A stretch of DNA of 45,942 nt. Origin: Clostridia bacterium. Its GTDB lineage: Bacteria > Bacillota > Clostridia > Oscillospirales > Oscillospiraceae. The stretch spans positions 1 to 45,942 of the forward strand of contig JAGKTU010000009.1 of NCBI GenBank assembly GCA_021153265.1, given 5' to 3'. The notes below the pieces were generated by a model. That model was given only the letters and a program-made list of their open reading frames with translations, did not search any database and was not told the origin of the DNA. Shown here piece by piece: positions 25,333-34,000 of the stretch. The position numbers and the translations under genes were made by a program. Within the stretch, counting starts at the first letter, position 1. Each line of letters opens with the position of its first letter.

Positions 25333-26200
25333 GGGGATACTCCTTTTGGAATATTGTTTTGTATACCAAATCTACAGCCTCCCGATCAGGGCGACAGTTG
25401 AGTCTGTATACAGGAACACGCTTCAGCAAGCCACTATAAATGTCAGTAACCTTTTGCATAAATAGGGGATCCCAGCTGTTAACGGTAGTTTCGGCAATCA
25501 GATGCATAAATGCTTCCCAGCCCAGCTTCTCCAGCTTGCTTTCAGAGGACTGATTTACCAGAAAAATTCCTGCGATGGGCGCAATATCCGGCCTTCTTGC
25601 TTCAGAAGATCCGCACCACGGAGAACCACCGCCCCAATATGCACCTTCCTTTTCCATGACAACGCAGCGATCTCCGTTGATCAATTCTGCGCCGAGGTGC
25701 TTGACCCAAAGCGAAGCCTGCGTGGATTTTCCGACTCCGGATGCACCGCTGAACAGAACCATTTTCCCGTGGATCATCACAACGGAACTGTGCAGAAGCA
25801 GAGCATTGTGCCGCAGCAGAATATATTCGCCCCCAATTAAATGCAGCAGGTGCAGGGGGTGGGCGTAAAAATCCCACTTCTGTGCAGGATAATAAAGTTT
25901 ATGTTTTCCGTCCGGGCACAAAAGACAGGCTACCTGACATCCATTCTCCGCAGTCAGCGGGGTATAGACGCGCAGCCAGCCTTTGTCAGCGGGATATACA
26001 TGGGTACCAAGATACGTACTCACTGGGTTGCCGTTCAGGGGCAGGGGAGTTGTCAGCAGTTTGATCTGAAATTCCTCATCCGCATTCCCAGAATCATCGC
26101 AAGCCAGATCGGTTAATTCCGGAGTCAAGGTAACCACAGTGGGAAAGTGAAAACGGATTGTCAGCCCAGAGAAACCAATGCAGAATTTCAAATCTTCCAT
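25319..26200 (-). CDS. HPr kinase-like P-loop protein of RiPP operon
   Basis: A 293-residue protein whose C-terminal half is an HPr-kinase/phosphorylase-like ATP-binding domain: LLHSSVVMIHGKMVLFSG leads into Walker A GASGVGKST, followed by LINGDRCVV. It lacks the N-terminal domain of true HprK. Related proteins are known in RiPP settings, for example lasso-peptide kinases and the SynChlorMet cassette ScmC. Its likely role is ATP-dependent phosphorylation or remodelling of the peptide, but that is inferred. It starts 3 bases after the peptide gene stop, with no clear ribosome site, so it probably depends on coupled translation. Confidence 0.82.
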   Translation of the reverse strand: MEDLKFCIGFSGLTIRFHFPTVVTLTPELTDLACDDSGNADEEFQIKLLTTPLPLNGNPVSTYLGTHVYPADKGWLRVYTPLTAENGCQVACLLCPDGKHKLYYPAQKWDFYAHPLHLLHLIGGEYILLRHNALLLHSSVVMIHGKMVLFSGASGVGKSTQASLWVKHLGAELINGDRCVVMEKEGAYWGGGSPWCGSSEARRPDIAPIAGIFLVNQSSESKLEKLGWEAFMHLIAETTVNSWDPLFMQKVTDIYSGLLKRVPVYRLNCRPDREAVDLVYKTIFQKEYPHGSI

Positions 26201-26203
26201 ATG

Positions 26204-26461
26204 TCAGGAGCAGAAGAGAAGACTGACATTCGTATGATAACAAACGTTGTCGTCAAAATCCATACCAATAGTGGGCTCCACGCAACGGCCTTCGCCAAAC
26301 ATTCCGGTGGCTGCCAATTCGCGCATTAGCTCCGGCACATCTTCATCCTTTGCCATACAAATATTATCATTGTAGCCGACCTGTGTTGGGCAGGCGGCAA
26401 TCGCTTGGCTGAGGGCATATTGCTCAACCGCGATCAGAGGTTTTTCATATTTCAGCTTCAT
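26204..26461 (-). CDS. Putative Cys-containing RiPP precursor peptide
   Basis: An 85-residue peptide. The start (KLKYEKPLIAVEQYALSQ) looks like a conserved leader of clostridial small peptides; the rest holds five cysteines at 24, 35, 60, 74 and 84. A short motif occurs twice: YNDNIC (30-35) and FDDNVC (69-74). It contains no membrane segment or signal peptide. The ATG at 26461 is chosen over the in-frame TTG at 26482; AGAAGG lies about 10 bases upstream. It sits between a PqqD-like and an HPr-kinase-like gene and upstream of a radical SAM/SPASM enzyme, the context of a modified peptide substrate. The product structure cannot be predicted. Confidence 0.72.
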   Translation of the reverse strand: MKLKYEKPLIAVEQYALSQAIAACPTQVGYNDNICMAKDEDVPELMRELAATGMFGEGRCVEPTIGMDFDDNVCYHTNVSLLFCS

Positions 26462-26478
26462 CTCAGCACAACCTTCTT

Positions 26479-26763
26479 TCAATCATCGGAACTTCGATCT
26501 TCCAAAAGCATATCGTTTTTACGCAGAACATCCAGAAACTCGCGAATATCAACCAAAGCAGTTACTTCATCTACGTCATAAGTATCCGTCATCGCGTTCA
26601 AAAGGGAAGCTTCGGTCTGTTCACTCTGCAGCAGGTCAAATAAAAACCGACCGCAGCCGTTGATCACAACCAATCCGGATAAATGGTGCGCAGCCTGACC
26701 GGAGGGAATTGCCACAGTCTCGCCGGCGATCTCGCGAATCAAAAAACCGGGTACAATGCGCAT
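26479..26763 (-). CDS. PqqD-like peptide chaperone (RiPP recognition element)
   Basis: A 94-residue PqqD-family protein. RIVPGFLIREIAGETVAIPS gives the beta-hairpin wing, VINGCGRFLFDLLQSEQTEA the first helices, and YDVDEVTALVDIREFLDVLR the helices that follow. These proteins bind the leader peptide and present it to the radical SAM enzyme. The ATG at 26763 follows AGGAGG; a 17-residue upstream extension has no ribosome site. It is the first gene of the operon, and its stop precedes the peptide gene by 17 bases. Confidence 0.88.
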   Translation of the reverse strand: MRIVPGFLIREIAGETVAIPSGQAAHHLSGLVVINGCGRFLFDLLQSEQTEASLLNAMTDTYDVDEVTALVDIREFLDVLRKNDMLLEDRSSDD

Positions 26764-26812
26764 GGTGCCTCCTGTCAGCTCGCATACGAGCATATAATAT
26801 AATTCAATGTGC

Positions 26813-26841
26813 ATTATAGTCTATCGCAAGTAATTTTGCAA
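26813..26841 (-). promoter_or_regulatory. Sigma-A promoter of the PqqD/peptide/kinase/radical SAM operon
   Basis: Read on the minus strand, TTGCAA (26836-26841) and TATAAT (26813-26818) are 17 bases apart, about 50 bases before the PqqD start. Confidence 0.75.
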
Positions 26842-26869
26842 CCCCTAAATGGAAAATAATTAAAAAATA

Positions 26870-26913
26870 AATCCAGATATTGGATTGACTATAGCGGCTT
26901 GGGGTGATATAAT
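26870..26913 (+). promoter_or_regulatory. Sigma-A promoter with upstream inverted repeat
   Basis: TTGACT (26885-26890) and TATAAT (26908-26913) are 17 bases apart. An inverted repeat AATCCA-GATAT-TGGATT (26870-26886) touches the -35, so it may be an operator. The minus-strand RiPP promoter is only about 43 bases away, and both may share control. Confidence 0.7.
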
Positions 26914-26974
26914 TTAATGGATAAGTTGTATGATTCCGTATTATTTCGTTTTTTACGAAAGGGGCTGATCATAG

Positions 26975-27937
26975 TTGGATTTCCATAATTTCATAAGGAA
27001 GCGCAAGGCTTTGATTGGTCTGATTGTAGCATTCGCTATCGTACTTACAGCGCTGATTGGCGTATGGGTTTGGTTGTCCCAGAGAGGAAAGTCCACAGAG
27101 GATACTTCCATACAGAGTACCACTCAGCCAACCGGTGTTGATCATTCCGGAAACAGTCAAACCGGATCTGATGATCACACTAATGTTCCTTCCGGGGATG
27201 TGTCAGACACCCCAGGAAGTACGACTCCCACCAATCCGGATACTTCGAAACCGACTCAGCCGGAATCCACGGAACCTACCCAGTCAGATAACCCTTCTGC
27301 TTCGCCTGGCAGTTCTGCAAAGCCCGGCAGCAGCGGTGTTCCTCCTCAGTCTGATGGGAACGGCTACCAGGAGCCCGACTCACCAAAACCAGAAAAGAAA
27401 CTGCTTACCTGTGATAACTTCAGTCTTTACTCCGGTCAGTATGTGGAGGACGGCAGAGATGAGTTGGTCACCAATGTTGCGGCCGTTCTCGTCACCAATC
27501 GTTCCACACAATTCCTGGATCTGGCTACATTGACCTTCCAAATCGATGGAAGGGAAGCGACTTTCCGGGTGAGCGGTCTTCCCGCAGGGCGGTCTGCATG
27601 GGTGTTGGAGGCCAGCCGCATGACGGCCACCAACTCCTCCACCTTTACCTTCGTGGATATGGTCACAGGCTTTAAGGAGAATGTAATTTCCTCCACTGAC
27701 AAGCTGTCCATTACCTGCGTCGGAAACTTAGTCACCGCAACCAACAAATCCGAAAAGAAACTGGAAAACGTCTTTGTTTACTACCGTGTTCTTCACAGCG
27801 ATGGCAATTATCTCGGCGGCATCACCTATGTGATCGACTTCGGCACATTGGAACCCGGCCAATCCGTGGAAAAACTGGCCGGTCACTTTTCCGCAGAAAA
27901 GGCACGGATCGTCCGTATCGGCTGGTCCGGTCAATAA
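26975..27937 (+). CDS. Membrane-anchored Ser/Thr/Pro-rich protein with C-terminal FxLYD-like domain
   Basis: A 320-residue protein with a short basic cytoplasmic start, one membrane segment (residues 13-33), a low-complexity linker rich in Ser, Thr, Pro, Asp and Gly (about 38-138), and a compact beta domain (about 143-320). That domain has the sense of FxLYD proteins (VAAVLVTNRSTQFLDLATL, then ENVFVYYRVL). The start is TTG 26975, the only available initiation codon, with GAAAGGGG 10 bases upstream. The linker resembles cell-wall-spanning stalks. It is the first gene before two large secreted proteins. No function is known. Confidence 0.78.
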   Translation: MDFHNFIRKRKALIGLIVAFAIVLTALIGVWVWLSQRGKSTEDTSIQSTTQPTGVDHSGNSQTGSDDHTNVPSGDVSDTPGSTTPTNPDTSKPTQPESTEPTQSDNPSASPGSSAKPGSSGVPPQSDGNGYQEPDSPKPEKKLLTCDNFSLYSGQYVEDGRDELVTNVAAVLVTNRSTQFLDLATLTFQIDGREATFRVSGLPAGRSAWVLEASRMTATNSSTFTFVDMVTGFKENVISSTDKLSITCVGNLVTATNKSEKKLENVFVYYRVLHSDGNYLGGITYVIDFGTLEPGQSVEKLAGHFSAEKARIVRIGWSGQ

Positions 27938-27963
27938 GTTTGATTTGATTATGAATTTGATCC

Positions 27964-27983
27964 CTCGCAGGCCCAACTGCGAG
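27964..27983 (+). other. Hairpin in the leader of the large surface gene
   Basis: A 7-bp stem CTCGCAG/CTGCGAG with a 6-base loop lies just before the ribosome site of the 2537-residue protein. It has no T-tract, so it may stabilise the mRNA or affect translation rather than terminate. Confidence 0.4.
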
Positions 27984-28002
27984 TCGGAAAGGGGCAATTA
28001 TT

Positions 28003-31000
28003 ATGAGAAAGCATAGCGTTGGCAGCAGACTCGTATCGATGCTGCTGGTATTTGCGATGGCACTGTCCTTTGTGCCTGCCTCCGCATTTGCCGCGTACTA
28101 TTACGAGGTAGATATCGGTGATATCGCAAATGAATACATCGCTAATAACGGCGTTACCTACGACTATACCGGTAAAACCGGTCTGAAGGGAAATATCGAT
28201 ACCTCTGACACCATTAGCTGGCCTATCAGAATCTATGACTATCTGAACGACGGTATGCTCTTTGAGTACGCCAACGCCGGCCATACCGGCGATATTCCGG
28301 ACGGTCAGGGCGGTGCCTACGGCGGCGGCAAACCTGCACCCCAGTTTACCGGTGCCAAGTCTGTCATCGGTAATGACTATACCCTGAAGAGCACTTTCGA
28401 CGACGAATATGCTTACAAGAATCTGGGATCTACTTCTGCTTATGCGCACGCAATTGATACCAGTGCGGAAGGTGCCAAGGAAGTAACCTACTCTCGTGCG
28501 GAAGCAAAGAATTTCATCGAGCCCAATCACCTGCATCTGGAATATGTCCTTGATCAGGGTGCCGATAATACGAAGAGTTATGTCTGGGTGTCTAACTTTG
28601 CTCGGGATAATACAAAATACTACAAGGGCAACGATATTCGCTACGCAGTCGTTGTCTATCGAACCAATGACGCATATACCGGCCGCTACGGACGGTTCAT
28701 CTGGGCGGCTTCCAATGATAGCTACGACACGGACTATTACTATCATAATGGAGCCATCGATATCAGTAACCTGGACAGCAAAGACAACAACTATGGTATG
28801 CTCTATACCGATTATTTCGCCATGCCGAAATCCTCGGATTGGACATACGCAGTTGTCGATATGAAGCAATCCACAATCGATTCCAAGTGGAGCGACATTG
28901 GCGATAGTGAGCGTGTTGCCGGTATCGGTTTCGGATTCCCCCTTGGTGCAGTAGGGGAGCAGATGGATGTCACCCATATCGCATATTTCAGCAGCGAATT
29001 TGAGGCAGAGCAGTTCGGTATGGATGCCGTGGCTTTTGCGAAAGACCCCGGTGAATATCTGGATTCCCATACAGAAGTCACCGATGGCGGAAATCCGCAC
29101 CCCGGTACGGTCAGTGGAAATGGTTGGGATTTTACGGATCCTGATTCTACCAGCTGGAACAGCAGTACCTTGGCAAGATGGTCCGGAAATGATAACTACG
29201 GTGGCTTTAATGTCACTGAGAAGGGCTCCAGCCCCACATACCTGAATGTCACCAACACAGACTCGTACAGAGACAGCACCTACATTTGGAACTCTTCGAC
29301 CCCCGCTACGGCAAATGACTACGAAAGTTATGCACAGATTGAATTTGTGACCATTGTTTACCGTACCCATGGCATCACGAATCCTAAGATTGGCTTCTGG
29401 CTGGAGGACGGTGAGAGCGGTAGTTGGGACTCGGGTAAAACAGAGAATACGGATGTGGCCATGACCGCATCGTCTGATACTTGGGTTTACCTGACTTATA
29501 GCTTGGCAAATTTGAATAAAATCGAGCCCTTTGGTGGCCGTGTTGACTATTTCAATCACATTGGCATTAAGTTCCCCGGCTTTACTTCCAGCTCTCAGAG
29601 CATGGATATCGCATTTATCGACTATTTTGATAACGAGTCAGAAGCAAATGCATTTGGCGCAGCAGGTGCGGCCTACATGAATAATCCCGGTGGCTCCTAC
29701 ACAACCACCCAGAAGAAGTGGAACACCGGCAACAACGTCGCATACAGCATGCTGTACGCCAACCAGGGCGGTGGCTGGGGAAGTGTTGCCGGCGGCGAGA
29801 GCACCCAGGAGAACGGCTACTTTAGCTACCAGATCGGTATTACCTCCTGGAGCAGCGATTCCGCTACCGAAACCAATAACGACCGCCAGACGGCAAAGAG
29901 TAAGGGCTATACGGTTGCAGACGATATTTATCTGCTCAACAGCTGGCAGATGGTCCCGGATTCTGCCGAATACTATGATATTAAGTCGCTGGATCTGGGT
30001 TACACGCTGTATAATAAGCTCTATTCCGGCGTTATGACCGCAGGTCTTCTGGAATCCGGCATTACTACGGTTACCGCTAATGGCAGAGCTTATCGTGTTC
30101 CTCAGTACAAGGAGGAAACCATTGAGTATATTGCCTATCTGCTTCGCGATTCCCTCTGTATAGGCAAGACCGATTCCAATGGTAACTACAACTATAACTT
30201 CGTTCAGGGTACGCCCAACGGTGCCCAGTATGGCTACGATGCCAACGGAAACGCCTACGATTTAGCTTCCGCACTGCGTGCGGAGCTGGGCATCACTCTG
30301 CCGGCAAATGGCAACTGCACCTCCGGCTATGCCAGCGTCGGTGATTATGCCACTATGACCGATGCGCAGAAGAAAGCACTCATCGGTCCTTACATGAGCT
30401 GCAAGGACAACATCAACACCTTTGTCGATGCTGCTTACTACCTGCTCATGAACCTGTACATTGACAACTCTTATAACCAGGCACAGGACGAGTATAAGTA
30501 TCTCGTTCTCAGCTCCGCGACTCTGGAGAGCAATAATAAGAAGGCTTACGTCTTTGACGGCGGCTTCACCACCGGTAAGGCTTCCGAAACCGCTAATACC
30601 GATGCTTACCGTAATTCCAGTAAGTCTGCTACCGTGTACGACAAGAACAAGCAGTCCATCTACCAGAGCACCGCTACCTCCAAGGACAAGATTTACTTCT
30701 CCGGTGCCTCTACCACAACCCGCTTCCCGTTCCTGCCGATTACTGACAGTGAAGGCGTTTATGCGGGAGAAACAAAATCTCCCTACTTCCTGGATGACGG
30801 TAATGGTGTTATGGGTGTCACCGAGGAAGGCGCGACCTTTGTCAACCGTAACTACAACTATGCCATCGCATCCAACGGTGAGTTCATCTACTACGAAGAA
30901 GATGCTCTGTTCTTCGACTTCGAAGGTGACGATGACGTGTACCTGTTCATCAATGGCGAGTTGGTCGTCGACGTCGGCGCTGCCCACTCCGTTACTACTG

Positions 31001-34000
31001 TCTCCATGAACGTCAAGGACTATGTGGATTGGGCGAATGGTGTTCTGTCCAACCTCTCCGGATACGATCCCAACATGAGCAATCGAGAGCTGGAGAATCT
31101 TCTGGAAACAATGAACCTTTCCGATGAAAAGAAAGCTGAGTACCTCCGTGCTCACCGCCTGAACCTGCAGGATGGCGAGATCTGCCAGTTCGACTTCTAT
31201 TACATGGAGCGTCACGGTTGGGGTGCCAACTGCCGCATCGCCTCCAATATCCGCGTTACCGAGCCTGCGATGCGTGTGGAGAAGCATGCTTATCAGGGCG
31301 GCGACGAGATCGCCTACAGTGACGTCATCGTTGCCTCCGACCCTGTTGAGTATAACTTCAAGATGATCAACAACGGCTCCAGTAAGCTCTTTAATCTGAC
31401 CTTCACCGACAGCACCATCGGCGTCACCCTGGATTACACCAACGGTCTGACCGTTGCCGATGGCTTCAACGGTGTCTATGTCTTCGATGCCAACGGCGGC
31501 ACACTGGAAGCCTCTGACATAACCGCACTGGTCACCGGTTGGATGCCCGTGGAAAGCGGCGGTACCCACATTAAGGATATCGACGGTAACTATGTAGAGG
31601 ATGCCAACGGCACCCATGTATATACCTCCATCGAAAATACCTTCAAGACCCAACAGGAACTCAAGAACTTCCTCGCATCCCTGCAAGGCGAAGGCCTGGA
31701 CAACACGGAACTGGATACCACGTTCTTGCAGAGTGGCTATGGCCTCTGGGTCGATGCAGATGTGACCTTCAAGGGCATCTACTATAAGCTTAGTGTGGAG
31801 CAGGTTGAGGTCGGTGTCTTGGACAACACCGTCTATGTTACCGCAACCTCCATGCCCAACCCCAACGCCAGCGGCAATCAGATTTTGCAGTCCCAGGCGC
31901 GGCATCGTGTCTATATCACCGGTCTGCCTTACTACTATCAGTGGGCCGGTCACAATCTGTATCTGCCAATGGACGATATCATGGCGGATGCGATCGAAGC
32001 AGCTAAAGATAGCGGCAATCAGGCGCATGAGTATGAGTCCTTCCTGAACAGTATTCAGGGCAAGACCTACAATTACGCCCTTTGTGACAAGTTCGGCGCA
32101 GTCAAATCTTATCAGGAAGTCATTCCCAATAGCAGTAAAACCGGCTACATCGTCAATTATCCTGAGGCCGGAACGAAATGCTTCTACATTCTGGTGTCTT
32201 CCGAAACCATCACATCCACTACCAAAGCAAAAGACCTTACAACCGGCAAATATGCCATCATCCGCATCACCGTCTTTGTGGCAGATGTGGAGGACAGCTA
32301 CTACGTTCTGGATTACGGTCTGACCACTGAGGATCTGGGTACCAACGGCGAGCTGTTCAAGAATGACTACCTCTTCGGCGGCTCCAGCGACAACCATGCT
32401 AAAATGATGGGCATCGCAACCACGCAGCCCAGCTATCTGTCCTATCCCGATCAGACTGCCAATTATAACCGGATCCAATTCAGCGCGGTTCCCAGTAATA
32501 CTTCCATCCCTGTCGGCGATGGATACTACACCATGCAGATCCAGAACGGCAAGGATATCAGCTTCAATTCCTACACAGGCAAGTATTCCTTGACCGATGT
32601 CGGTACCGTTAAGGTCAACGTCTATACGCCTACCGACTGGACCGATGCTTATCTCTATTTCTGGTACGACGGCGGCAGCAACAACGGCTGGCCCGGCGCA
32701 AAAATGGAGAAGGTCACTGCCGGTCAGTTCAAGATCGATGTCCCCGCTGATATCACTCACGTCATCATCAGCAACGGCTCCCAGCAGACCGGCAACCTGA
32801 TGATCACCCCCGGTGTGGAAAACACCATCAAGGTAACCAAGCCCTCCGGCGACAGTCTGCATCTGGATGCCGAGGTTGCCACCTTCACACCGGCTACCGT
32901 CACCATTACGGTACCTGATGGCTGGGGGGATGTGCACCTGTATTGTTGGAACAGTGTCAACAATAAGAATAATGGCGAATGGCCCGGCACCAAGCTGGAG
33001 GCTGGCCCTGATGGTAAATACACCACCACCATTGCCGGAAGCTATGACCGTATGATCGTCAACAATGGCAATGGCAACGGTAAGCAGACCAATGACCTTT
33101 GGGTCACAGCAGGTGCTAACCTGACCTTGGATGTCACGGTCAATTCTGCCAGCGCACCCTCCGTGGTCACTGTGAATGTTCCCGGCGATTGGGGAGATGT
33201 ATATCTTTACTGTTGGGGCGATAACGGCAACAACGGGGAGTGGCCCGGCACTAAGATCGAAGCTGAATTTGGCAGATATCAGTTGTCGGTTCCCAGCCAG
33301 TACAACAATATGATCGTCAATAACGGTTCCGGTAAGCAGACCGGTGACCTGAAGGGTCTGAAGACCAATCACAATTTGACAATCAATGTCGCAGATACCG
33401 ATAATGTCAAGATTACCGAGACGGACAAGTACAGTGCCGATGTCAACACATATTCCAGCGTTACGGAGAAGTACAACTTCTTCGTAGAAACGCCCAGCAC
33501 CTGGACCAATGCACATTTGTACTACTGGAACAGCAACGGCGTTGTTGGTGTGCAGTGGCCGGGTACCAAGCTGACCACCAAGACCGAGGACGGTCTCTAC
33601 GCGGTGCAGATTCCCGTGGATACTGCCTATGTCATCGTCAATAACGGAGAGGGAAGTTACCAGACCGTGGACCTGTCTGTGAAACTTGGCGTAGAGGCCA
33701 CTGTATCTGTCACCAATCCCGGTGCTGACGGCAACTATCTGGCTTCCATCGACTATCACGATGACTTCACATTCACGCCCAGCGACTTTATGGACTCCAC
33801 CTACAGTATTTGGATGGCAATTACTGTCCATAATAATTCTCTGGAGGCACCCACCGCACTCAATAACCCGATCGATGTCGCCAAGGAGGTCCAGCTCTAT
33901 AAGAAGATCTCCGTCCTGCCTGCAAATGTGGTCTATTATGAGGATGATTTCCCGGCGATCACCTATGAGCAGTCCTCCGGAAATGTCTTTACCCCCATTG

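Noticed and set aside
26778..26791. A small hairpin GCTCG-CATA-CGAGC in the leader of the PqqD gene as a riboswitch or terminator
   Set aside because: A 5-bp stem without T-tract or further conserved elements is too short to support a regulatory call.
32605..33715. The repeated units as a CRISPR or microsatellite array
   Set aside because: The units are about 250 bases or more, stay in frame and encode diverged protein modules, so they are coding domain repeats.
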